This document shows, one piece after another, positions 33,228 to 40,870 of a stretch of 64,000 nucleotides of DNA. Numbering within the stretch: the stretch's first letter is position 1; each line of letters begins with the position of its first letter. Both the position numbers and the translations under genes were made by a program. Under the pieces are notes generated by a model. It saw only the letters and a list, made by a program, of their open reading frames with translations, was not told the DNA's origin and made no database searches. The DNA is taken from contig CAVBBL010000002.1 in the NCBI GenBank assembly GCA_963593905.1, positions 62,001-126,000 of the forward strand, written 5' to 3'. This stretch comes from CAG-791 sp963593905. GTDB taxonomy: Bacteria; Bacillota; Clostridia; Lachnospirales; Lachnospiraceae.

Positions 33228-34514
33228 ATGAGCGTTAGTGTAGAAAAATTAGAGCACAGCATGGCAAAACTCACCATTGAAGTTTCTGCAGAGACCTTTG
33301 AGGAGGCAATCGAGAAGACCTACCAGAAGCAGAAGAATAACATCAGCGTTCCCGGCTTCCGTAAGGGCAAAGTACCGCGCAAACTGATCGAGAAGACCTA
33401 CGGCGTAGGTGTCTTCTATGAAGATGCTGCCAATGATGTGATCAATAGCACATATCCCCAGGAAGCAGAGGACTGCGGAGAGGATATCGTATCCGCACCC
33501 AAGATTTCCGTGACCCAGATCGAGGCAGGCAAGCCCTTCATCTATACCGCAGAAGTAGCTTTAAAGCCGCCGGTGAGCCTTGGCAAGTACAAGGGCATCG
33601 AGGTGGAAAAGAAGGATGTGACCGTTACCGATGAAGAGGTAGAGGCTGAGCTTAAGAAAGAGCAGGAGAAGAACGCCAAGTACAGTGATGTGACAGACCG
33701 CGCTGTGAAGGACGGCGACATGATCACTCTTGATTTTGAGGGCTTTGTAGATGGCGAGGCTTTCCAGGGAGGCAGAGGCGACAGCTATCCGCTGACCATT
33801 GGTTCTCACTCCTTCATCCCCGGTTTTGAGGAGCAGCTGGTAGGTGCTGAGATCGGCGTAGAGAAGGATATCAATGTGAAGTTCCCGGAGGATTATCAGG
33901 CTGAGGAGCTGAAAGGCAAAGATGCTACCTTCAAGTGCACCGTTAAGAGCATTCGTGAGAAGACTCTTCCCGAGCTGGATGATGAGTTCGCTGATGATGT
34001 TTCCGAGTTCGATACACTGGACGCTTACAAGGAAGATATTAAGAGCAAGCTTGGCGCAAAGAAGGAAGAGGAAGCCAAGAATGCCAAGGAGAATGCTGTC
34101 ATCGACGCTATCATCGCAGACGCATCCATGGAGCTGCCTGAGCCTATGGTAGAGGCACAGCAGAACCAGATGATCGATGAGTTCGCACAGAGAATGCAGA
34201 TGCAGGGCCTTTCCATTGATCAGTACTTCCAGTATACCGGCTCTACCAGAGAGAAGATGGCAGAGGAGATCAAGCCGCAGGCTGAGAAGAGAATCAAGAC
34301 CCGTCTTGTATTAGAGCAGGTTGTCAAGGATGAGAATATCGAGGCTACAGAAGAAGATTTCGAGGCCGAGGTACAGAAGATGGCTGATTCCTACAAGATG
34401 GAAGCAGACAAGATCAAGAGCTTCTTTGATGAAAAGAGCAAGGCACAGCTGATGCAGGATCTGGCTGTACAGAAGGCAGTGACCTTCGTAACAGACGCTG
34501 CAAAGGAAAAGTAA
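33228..34514 (+). CDS. tig: Trigger factor (ribosome-associated chaperone, FKBP-type PPIase)
   Basis: 428 residues. Binds near the ribosome exit tunnel and folds nascent chains. The N-terminal ribosome-binding loop VPGFRKGKVPRKL is the signature; the FKBP domain (DGDMITLDFEGFVDGEAF, LTIGSHSFIPGFEEQLVG) spans about 150-245; the C-terminal helical arms complete it. AGGAGG lies 12 nt upstream of the ATG. It precedes clpP and clpX as usual, but with its own promoter and terminator. Confidence 0.95.
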   Translation: MSVSVEKLEHSMAKLTIEVSAETFEEAIEKTYQKQKNNISVPGFRKGKVPRKLIEKTYGVGVFYEDAANDVINSTYPQEAEDCGEDIVSAPKISVTQIEAGKPFIYTAEVALKPPVSLGKYKGIEVEKKDVTVTDEEVEAELKKEQEKNAKYSDVTDRAVKDGDMITLDFEGFVDGEAFQGGRGDSYPLTIGSHSFIPGFEEQLVGAEIGVEKDINVKFPEDYQAEELKGKDATFKCTVKSIREKTLPELDDEFADDVSEFDTLDAYKEDIKSKLGAKKEEEAKNAKENAVIDAIIADASMELPEPMVEAQQNQMIDEFAQRMQMQGLSIDQYFQYTGSTREKMAEEIKPQAEKRIKTRLVLEQVVKDENIEATEEDFEAEVQKMADSYKMEADKIKSFFDEKSKAQLMQDLAVQKAVTFVTDAAKEK

Positions 34515-34640
34515 GAATTAGTGCATAAGTCCGTATCTGTTTGATCGGAGTGAGGATTTCACTGTCAAAGAAAATGGAAAACCCGCTGCCGGGACAGGTA
34601 CTGCAGGAAAAGAAACATAGAGTTTACCACGACTATCATA

Positions 34641-34692
34641 CCGCCGTTTATGCTTTTCACATGGGAGGCGTAAACGGCGTTGTCGTTTTTTT
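34641..34692 (+). terminator. Terminator between tig and clpP
   Basis: CGCCGTTTATGC and GCGTAAACGGCG (one G-T) enclose a 14-nt loop; a run of seven T follows TTGTCG. Confidence 0.75.
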
Positions 34693-34713
34693 AAAGCGAA
34701 AGGAGTAACAGAT

Positions 34714-35316
34714 ATGGCAAGTTTTATCCCCTATGTCATTGAGCAGACCGGCAATGGTGAGCGCTCCTATGATATCTATTCCCGTCTGCTGAAGGAGAGA
34801 ATCATTTTTCTGGGAGACCAGGTCAATGACCAGACCGCAGAGCTGATCGTGGCACAGCTCCTCTTCTTAGAGGGCGAGGATCCGGAGAAGGATATCCAGT
34901 TCTACATCAACAGTCCCGGCGGATCTATTTCCGCAGGTATGGCAATCTACGATACCATGAATTTCGTAAAATGCGATGTCTCCACCATCTGCGTGGGCAT
35001 GGCAGCCAGCATGGGTTCCTTCCTGTTGGCCGGCGGCACTAAGGGCAAACGTTATGCTCTTCCCAATTCCGAGATCCTGATTCATCAGCCCCTGGGCGGC
35101 ACAGAGGGACAGGCCTCTGATATCGCGATTCAGGCTGCCCACATGGCACGCATCAAGGAAAAGATGAATCGCCTGCTGGCACAGAATACCGGCAACAGTT
35201 ATGAGCAGCTGGTCAAGGATACAGACCGTGATAACTGGATGACGGCACAGGAAGCACTGGAGTATGGTCTGATCGATCATATTTATACAACGCGTAAGGA
35301 AATGGAGCAGGCATAG
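34714..35316 (+). CDS. clpP: ATP-dependent Clp protease proteolytic subunit
   Basis: 200 residues. Serine protease core that degrades proteins fed by ClpX. Catalytic S99 in GMAASMGS and H124 in EILIHQPLGG; Asp in KDTDRDNWM. YINSPGGSISAGMAIYD is the substrate-binding strand region. AAAGGAG precedes the ATG. clpX follows after an element. Confidence 0.96.
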   Translation: MASFIPYVIEQTGNGERSYDIYSRLLKERIIFLGDQVNDQTAELIVAQLLFLEGEDPEKDIQFYINSPGGSISAGMAIYDTMNFVKCDVSTICVGMAASMGSFLLAGGTKGKRYALPNSEILIHQPLGGTEGQASDIAIQAAHMARIKEKMNRLLAQNTGNSYEQLVKDTDRDNWMTAQEALEYGLIDHIYTTRKEMEQA

Positions 35317-35325
35317 GCTCACACT

Positions 35326-35408
35326 CCATATGGATGACATCGGAGAATTCGCCTGCGCGAATTCTCCTCGTGCTGTCGCTGTAAACAGCGACAGAGAAAG
35401 GAAGAAAC
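35326..35408 (+). repeat. Modular hairpin-SD element, C-D
   Basis: C: GGAGAATTCGC, loop CTGC, perfect 11-nt complement (35342-35367). D: GTCGCTGTAAACAGCGAC (35375-35392), with stem bases changed in pairs relative to GCCGCAG/CTGCGGC. GAAAGGAAG then ATG 35409. Confidence 0.85.
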
Positions 35409-36698
35409 ATGTCAGATTACAGAAAGATGGAGCCGGGTGGACCTCGCAGGTGCTCTTTCTGCAACCGAACAGAAAATCAGGTGAGAAAGCTGATCGCAGG
35501 ACCGGAGGGCGTTTTTATCTGCGATGAGTGCGTATCTATCTGTGCGGATATTCTGGATGAGGAGATGGAAGAAGACGAGCAGATGGCTGCGCAGGAGAGC
35601 GCAGAGGAGATCAATCTCTTAAAGCCGGCCCAGATCAAGGAATTTCTGGATGAGTACGTGATCGGACAGGAAGAGGCCAAGAAGGTACTGTCCGTCGCTG
35701 TCTATAATCACTACAAGAGAGTCAAGGCCCCCAAGGATGATGACGGGGTAGAATTACAGAAGAGCAATATTCTCATGTTGGGGCCCACAGGTTCCGGTAA
35801 GACTTACCTGGCACAGACCCTGGCAAAGATCATTAATGTTCCTTTTGCCATCGCGGATGCTACTACATTGACAGAAGCCGGCTATGTAGGTGAGGATGTG
35901 GAGAATATTCTGCTTAAACTGATTCAGGCGGCAGATTATAATATAGAGAGAGCACAGCTGGGCATCATCTACATCGACGAGATCGATAAGATCAGCAAAA
36001 AAGGAGAGAATGTATCCATCACCAGAGATGTCTCCGGTGAAGGCGTACAGCAGGCACTCCTTAAGATCGTAGAGGGAACGGTAGCCTCTGTGCCTCCCCA
36101 GGGCGGTCGCAAGCACCCCCATCAGGAACTGATTCAGATCGATACATCCAATATTCTCTTTATTTGCGGCGGTGCATTTGACGGTCTGGATAAGATTATC
36201 GATGCCAGACTGGATCATCGTTCCATGGGCTTTAGTGCAGCGGTAGAGACCAAGTCCAATAAGGACATCGGCCGTCTCCTCCATGAGGTGATGCCGCAGG
36301 ATCTGGTGAAGTTCGGTATTATTCCCGAGTTTATCGGCCGCGTGCCGATCTGTATCTCCCTGGAAGGTCTTGACAGACAGGCTTTGGTACGCATCATGAA
36401 GGAGCCTAAAAATGCGCTGATAAAGCAATATCAGAAGCTGCTTTCCTTCGATCATGTAAAGCTTTCCTTTGATGATGATGCGGTGGAGGCGATTGCAGAG
36501 CAGGCCATAGAGCGAAAGACAGGTGCCAGAGGACTGCGTGCTATCATGGAACATATCATGATGGATGTTATGTTCGCCATTCCTTCTGATGAGACGATTT
36601 CGGAGTGTATCGTCACCAAGAGTGCCGCAGAGGGCACAGGCAAGCCGCTAATTGTACATGACGAGTCTGAAAGACCGCGTTTAAAGGAAGCAAATTAA
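35409..36698 (+). CDS. clpX: ATP-dependent Clp protease ATP-binding subunit ClpX
   Basis: 429 residues. AAA+ unfoldase partner of ClpP. N-terminal zinc-binding domain with C15-x2-C18 and C38-x2-C41; Walker A LGPTGSGKT, Walker B IIYIDEIDKI, pore region and RKTGARGLR sensor motif. Complete in length. The stop is followed by reiterated GGCAGCAAAT-like bases and a GC hairpin (36718-36745). lon, which often separates clpX and engB in Firmicutes, is not here. Confidence 0.97.
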   Translation: MSDYRKMEPGGPRRCSFCNRTENQVRKLIAGPEGVFICDECVSICADILDEEMEEDEQMAAQESAEEINLLKPAQIKEFLDEYVIGQEEAKKVLSVAVYNHYKRVKAPKDDDGVELQKSNILMLGPTGSGKTYLAQTLAKIINVPFAIADATTLTEAGYVGEDVENILLKLIQAADYNIERAQLGIIYIDEIDKISKKGENVSITRDVSGEGVQQALLKIVEGTVASVPPQGGRKHPHQELIQIDTSNILFICGGAFDGLDKIIDARLDHRSMGFSAAVETKSNKDIGRLLHEVMPQDLVKFGIIPEFIGRVPICISLEGLDRQALVRIMKEPKNALIKQYQKLLSFDHVKLSFDDDAVEAIAEQAIERKTGARGLRAIMEHIMMDVMFAIPSDETISECIVTKSAAEGTGKPLIVHDESERPRLKEAN

Positions 36699-36744
36699 AA
36701 GGCAGCAAATGAAAATGCAGGGGCAGTCAGGACTGGCTGCCCCT

Positions 36745-36906
36745 GCTGCGGCATATGGAGGAAAGTTTGAAAGAAATACCTGATGGCATTTCTTTCAAAC
36801 AGCAGTGATGACGTAACGTCGTCACTGCATGATCGTTTCGGAGAATTCGCCTTCGCGAAATTCTCCTCACGGTGCCGCAGGCAAGCTGCGGCATATGGAG
36901 GAAAAC
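36745..36906 (+). repeat. Modular hairpin-SD element, A-B-C-D with duplicated D-SD edge
   Basis: The 20-nt GCTGCGGCATATGGAGGAAA occurs at 36745-36764 and again at 36885-36904. Between them: A TTTGAAAGAAATACC (36766-36780), loop TGAT; B GCAGTGATGACG arm (36802-36828); C 36840-36866; D GCCGCAGGCAAGCTGCGGC (36874-36892). The second copy is the SD of engB. Confidence 0.9.
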
Positions 36907-37548
36907 ATGATCATCAAAAGCGTGAATCTGGAGACAGTCTGCGGCATTACCAGCAAGCTGCCCCGTCATGAGGCGCCGGAGTTTGCTTTTGCGGGAAAAA
37001 GTAATGTAGGAAAATCCACATTGATCAACGGACTGATGAACCGCAAGTCTTATGCCCGCACCAGCGCACAGCCAGGCAAGACGCAGACCATCAATTATTA
37101 CAATATTAACGATACCTTTTATCTGGTGGATCTGCCAGGTTACGGCTATGCCACCGCCGGAGAACAGGTACGTATCCAATGGGGAAAGATGATTGAGAAT
37201 TATCTGCACACCAGTCCCAGCCTGGAAGTAGTATTTCTTCTCATCGATATTCGCCACGAGCCTTCTGCCAATGATGTGCTGATGTATGACTGGATTTTGC
37301 AGGCAGGCTTTCGCCCTGTGATCATTGCCACCAAGGCGGACAAGATCAAGCGTAGCCAGTTGGCAAAGCAGCAGAAAATGATCAGGCAGACATTGCTGTC
37401 AAAAAGCACGGTACACGCATCCAGTGGCACGGGGGCAGGACAGCTGACGATCTTCCCTTATTCCGGATTGTCAAAGGCCGGAAGAGAGGAAATCTACGAT
37501 TTTCTGGATAAGTGTATGGCACAGGAGACAGAGGAAGAAGAGGTATAA
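36907..37548 (+). CDS. engB: Ribosome biogenesis GTPase EngB/YsxC
   Basis: 213 residues. Circularly ordered G motifs: G1 GKSNVGKS, G3 DLPGYGYA, G4 TKADK. Needed for 50S assembly in Firmicutes. ATATGGAGG is the SD, part of the element. The upstream in-frame extension (NSPSRNSPH...) is repeat sequence. Co-directional with clpX and with the DUF308 gene 20 nt downstream. Confidence 0.94.
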   Translation: MIIKSVNLETVCGITSKLPRHEAPEFAFAGKSNVGKSTLINGLMNRKSYARTSAQPGKTQTINYYNINDTFYLVDLPGYGYATAGEQVRIQWGKMIENYLHTSPSLEVVFLLIDIRHEPSANDVLMYDWILQAGFRPVIIATKADKIKRSQLAKQQKMIRQTLLSKSTVHASSGTGAGQLTIFPYSGLSKAGREEIYDFLDKCMAQETEEEEV

Positions 37549-37567
37549 GACCCGGAAAGGAGTTGCT

Positions 37568-38203
37568 ATGGGAAATACGCAGCAGGATGAGATAATCAGA
37601 AAGGCAAAAGTGATCAAGACCAACCGTATGGCAGGGGCCTTCATCTGGATGATATTAGGCGTGATATTGCTTGTCTGGCCGGAGAGCTCCATGATTACAT
37701 TGAGTAAGCTGATCGGCCTGGTGTTGACCGTGACAGGTGCCGGGATGGTCATCCTTTATTTCTGGAATCATGATGGAATGCTGACCAGTTTTTTTCAGCT
37801 GACTTTTGGTGTCATTATCGGAGCTGTGGGCCTGTGGATCTGCTTTAAACCGGCACAGTTGGTGGAGCTGATTCCCACAATTTTTGGTATCATCGTTCTG
37901 ATCAACGGCCTGTCAGATCTAAGTCAGACCCTTACTCTGGGCAAGCAGAAGTATGACAGATGGTGGATCTCCCTGATGATTGCAGTGGCCACTTTGCTTT
38001 TGGGATTTGTATTGCTCTTTAAACCCTTTGGCATTGCCAGGTTTATCACCCGGGTCATCGGTCTGGTCCTTATATTTAACGGCGTCTCCGATCTGTGGAT
38101 CATTTCGCGGATTTCCTATGAGGTAAAGAACGCCAGAGCAGACGCGGAGGCCATTGATGCCGAAGCTGTCGTGATCGACGAGAATGGTAAGGAAGTGAAA
38201 TAG
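37568..38203 (+). CDS. HdeD/DUF308-family membrane protein
   Basis: 211 residues with six hydrophobic segments. Paired repeats such as GVILLVWPESSMITLSKLIG and GFVLLFKPFGIARFITRVIG show the internal duplication common in HdeD-like proteins. The function in Firmicutes is unknown; E. coli HdeD relates to acid resistance. GGAAAGGAG precedes the ATG. A short charged tail is cytoplasmic by expectation. Confidence 0.8.
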   Translation: MGNTQQDEIIRKAKVIKTNRMAGAFIWMILGVILLVWPESSMITLSKLIGLVLTVTGAGMVILYFWNHDGMLTSFFQLTFGVIIGAVGLWICFKPAQLVELIPTIFGIIVLINGLSDLSQTLTLGKQKYDRWWISLMIAVATLLLGFVLLFKPFGIARFITRVIGLVLIFNGVSDLWIISRISYEVKNARADAEAIDAEAVVIDENGKEVK

Positions 38204-38349
38204 ATTTCGCATCGGTCATTAAGATGCGCTTTTGATTTATCATGATCATGGAGAAAACTTCTGTCCCATGATATACGGATTGCTCCGCACTTAGCACTCA
38301 CGCAATCCGCAAAAAATTTATAATTCGTTCCTGTTTAGGCGAGTACCAG
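38204..38349. other. Intergenic region with hairpins, no gene
   Basis: CGGATTGC and GCAATCCG pair across 38278-38310. A TATAAT-like TTATAAT near 38318 lacks a good -35. No ORF with a ribosome binding site is seen. Confidence 0.4.
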
Positions 38350-38400
38350 GGTCCAAAATTCCGCACGAGAGCAAGCTCTCATCGGAGTTTTGGACCTTTT
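38350..38400 (+). terminator. Terminator-like compound hairpin
   Basis: GGTCCAAAATTCCG and CGGAGTTTTGGACC pair with one G-T, capped by GAGAGC/GCTCTC, and TTTT follows. Outer TACCAG/CTGGTA extends it. It lies 150 nt after the DUF308 stop. Confidence 0.65.
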
Positions 38401-38584
38401 GATTCTGGTATCATTTATTATCCATAGGTGGCAGGACAGAAACAGGGAAACTATGGTATACTAAGCGCAAAGAAGGCGCGGAGAGCTCGAGGGAAGCAGC
38501 GCCTTCGGGCAGATCATTGCGACGCAGACGCCGCAGGGGATGCGCCTTTAGACTAGAGAATGCGTCTGGGGAAGGGAATGGTGT

Positions 38585-39697
38585 ATGAAGAAGGAGAATA
38601 AGCACGGCAAGAGAAGTCTGTCGCTATTGATACTTCTGGCCGCGATGCTGGTCATTTTGATCGGCGGCATGGACAAAAGAGATGTCAGTGCGGGATTCGG
38701 AGATTACAATGACTACGACAGCGGCGATTGGGGAGGCTCTGACTCCTACGATTGGGGCAGCGATTCCGATTATGACTATGACAGCGGCAGTGATTATTAC
38801 TACAGCGGCAGCTCCGGCTATGACAGTGATGAGGAAGGCAGCGGCATCCCTATCATTGTAATCGTTGTAATCGTTCTGATCATCTATGGTATCGTCAATG
38901 CCCGAAAGAATGCCGGCAAGAACGCGCAGGGCACACCGGCCAAGGGGCTTGTCAAGCAGCACAGTGATGAGTTCGATGCAAAGACCTTCCCGAACCGGGA
39001 TAAGGAGATTGCAGCGCTCCTGCAGGAGACAGATCCCAATTTCTCCGCAGACGATTTTATTGTTTTCGTAAAGAATGTCTACATGGATATTCAGGATGCA
39101 TGGTGCAAGCGTGACCTGTCACCTGTAAGGGCGATCCTTCACGAAAACCTCTACGCACAGACGGAGAAGCAGGTAGAAAAGAAGAAGTCCGAAGGCATCA
39201 TCAATGCATTAGAGAGCATTGCCATCTGTACTTCCCATATGACCAGTGCCCGCAGAGATGACGAGTACGAATACATCGGTGTTTATCTGGTAGCAAAGAT
39301 GATCGACTACCAGTACAAAGAAGATACCAAGGAAGTTATTCGCGGCAACAAGACCACTCGCTGGGAGCTGGCATACCGCATGCGCTTTATGCGTGCAAGA
39401 GGTTCACAGACAGCAGACGGCGACAAGACGCAGGCACACCTTTGCCCGAACTGCGGCGCAGCATTGCCGGCAGGTGCTTCGGTAGTTTGCCCTTACTGCG
39501 GATCCAATATCAATACCACCAAGACCGGTTGGGTATTGTGTGAATTCCAGACTGTCCGCAAGGATATGAAGGATGAAGGCATCTCCTGGAAGAGCGAAAA
39601 GGATCTGGCCAGAGAGGCCGCTGTAAAGGCTGCAAAGCAGGCAGCACAGAAGGCACAGCAGAGTCAGGATACCAAGGATGACGCCGGACAGCAGTAA
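38585..39697 (+). CDS. Tim44-like domain membrane protein with zinc ribbon
   Basis: 370 residues. A signal-anchor helix at 10-28, then a Gly/Asp/Ser/Tyr-rich linker (38-85), a second helix (about 88-105), a Tim44-like domain (about 125-275, KNVYMDIQDAWCKRDL), a four-Cys zinc ribbon (CPNCGAAL...CPYCGS), and an Ala/Lys/Gln-rich tail. Proteins of this build occur in many clostridia; the role is unknown. A -10-like TATACT lies near 38450. The SD is modest (AGGGAA). Confidence 0.78.
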   Translation: MKKENKHGKRSLSLLILLAAMLVILIGGMDKRDVSAGFGDYNDYDSGDWGGSDSYDWGSDSDYDYDSGSDYYYSGSSGYDSDEEGSGIPIIVIVVIVLIIYGIVNARKNAGKNAQGTPAKGLVKQHSDEFDAKTFPNRDKEIAALLQETDPNFSADDFIVFVKNVYMDIQDAWCKRDLSPVRAILHENLYAQTEKQVEKKKSEGIINALESIAICTSHMTSARRDDEYEYIGVYLVAKMIDYQYKEDTKEVIRGNKTTRWELAYRMRFMRARGSQTADGDKTQAHLCPNCGAALPAGASVVCPYCGSNINTTKTGWVLCEFQTVRKDMKDEGISWKSEKDLAREAAVKAAKQAAQKAQQSQDTKDDAGQQ

Positions 39698-39850
39698 TAA
39701 ACAGCAGCGAATGCAATAGTAACAAACAGCAGCAGGCTGCAGCGAATACAATAGTAACAAACAGCAGCAGGCTGCAGCGAATAACAGCAATAGCAACAAA
39801 CAGCAGCAGACTGCAGCGAACATAAAAGATAGTAACAAACAGTAAACAAG
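39698..39850 (+). repeat. Tandem 35-39 bp repeat after stop codon
   Basis: Four to five units built on AACAAACAGCAGCAGGCTGC plus AGCGAATACAATAGT, starting right after the stop. The first unit echoes the terminal CAGCAGTAA codons. Confidence 0.85.
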
Positions 39851-39866
39851 TATTAATAAGCATAGA

Positions 39867-39909
39867 AACAGCTCTGGTGAGAGATACCCTCTCGTCAGAG
39901 CTGTTTTTT
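39867..39909 (+). terminator. Terminator of the Tim44-like gene
   Basis: AACAGCTCTG-GT-GAGAG pairs with CTCTC-GT-CAGAGCTGTT around a 5-nt loop; a T-run follows. Confidence 0.85.
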
Positions 39910-40026
39910 GTAAAGGGGAGGTTGTTGCGGGAGCTGTTTTTATGTTTTGTCTCTGGCAGGTGTTTTTATGCGTTGTCTCCGGCAGCATCTATGAAGCTGT
40001 TCACAAAGTTTTTATAAAATAACCTC

Positions 40027-40054
40027 TTGCGAAATAGATGTGCTGCGATATAAT
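40027..40054 (+). promoter_or_regulatory. Promoter of the marR-ABC exporter operon
   Basis: TTGCGA (40027-40032), a 16-nt spacer, TATAAT (40049-40054). Confidence 0.7.
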
Positions 40055-40085
40055 AAATTTAGTTCGCAGCCAAACAATTCGCATG

Positions 40086-40174
40086 CTAACAGTTTTGAAA
40101 TGAACAGTCAGTGCACTAACAGTTTTAAATAAACAGTCAGAGTACTAACAGTTTTGCGATAAACAGTCAGTATG
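40086..40174 (+). repeat. Three 29-30 bp direct repeats in the leader of the marR-ABC operon
   Basis: Units at 40086-40115, 40116-40144 and 40145-40174 share CTAACAGTTTT, then AAACAGTCAG. They lie between the promoter and the regulator gene, so they could be operator sites or just microsatellite-like. Confidence 0.75.
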
Positions 40175-40243
40175 TGAATAATCGGCGTAAAGCGATTTAT
40201 GCAGCTGTCCGTCAGGGCAAAATACAGAAGGGATCATATCAAA

Positions 40244-40801
40244 ATGAAGGGAGAAAAGGATCAAAAATGGCTGGATGAGCACAGACATCATGTAGGTTTT
40301 CAGGTGCGGTGCTTTACTAATCAAATGGCACGTTACCTGGATTACAGCTTTAAATCTGTTTTTCAAAGAGAGGGATGCAGTGACCTGACAGTGACCCATT
40401 CCTGGATCATCCATTTCATCAGAGAGCACGGAGAGACACCTGTCTACCAGCGGGATATAGAGCGCAAGTTCGATATAAGCCGTGCCACTGCCACTACCAT
40501 GCTGCAGCTCATGGAAAAGAATGGCTATATTCTGCGAAAACCTGTTCCGCAGGATGCCAGACTGAAACAGTTGGTTTTGACACCTAAGGCTTTAAAGGTG
40601 GAAAAGGCCAAGGACATGGACATTGTTTTCATGGAACAGCACCTGCAGGAGGGCATCAGTAAGGAGGATATGGAGATCTTTTTTGCCTGTATGGAGAAGA
40701 TGCGGGAGAATATGCAAAAGCAGATGAGTCAGTCGCAGGAAAATGAAGAGAAGCATTCGAAGCATTCCTGTGATTGCGGCGCAGCAGAAAAGAAGCTGTA
40801 A
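40244..40801 (+). CDS. MarR-family transcriptional regulator
   Basis: 185 residues. Winged helix: helix-turn-helix region YQRDIERKFDISRATATTMLQLMEKNGYI and wing VPQDARLKQLVLTPKA with the usual DxR. The C-terminal tail is Cys/His-containing (KHSKHSCDCGAAEKK), possibly metal-responsive, but this is a guess. AAGGGA lies 10 nt before ATG 40244; ATG 40199 lacks an SD. It heads an operon with two ABC exporter genes, a common pairing in which the regulator represses drug or peptide efflux. Confidence 0.85.
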   Translation: MKGEKDQKWLDEHRHHVGFQVRCFTNQMARYLDYSFKSVFQREGCSDLTVTHSWIIHFIREHGETPVYQRDIERKFDISRATATTMLQLMEKNGYILRKPVPQDARLKQLVLTPKALKVEKAKDMDIVFMEQHLQEGISKEDMEIFFACMEKMRENMQKQMSQSQENEEKHSKHSCDCGAAEKKL

Positions 40802-40832
40802 TCAGACAACAATTGCCAGATCAGGTAAGAGA

Positions 40833-40870
40833 CATTGCCGCAGACAGGCTGCGGCGTAAACGAGGTAATT
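40833..40870 (+). repeat. Modular hairpin-SD element, D module
   Basis: GCCGCAGACAGGCTGCGGC at 40837-40855, then GTAAACGAGG as SD for ATG 40871. Confidence 0.75.

Noticed and set aside
39698..40174. Possible CRISPR array because of regular repeats
   Set aside because: Repeats are directly adjacent with no unique spacers of constant size, and no cas genes are present.
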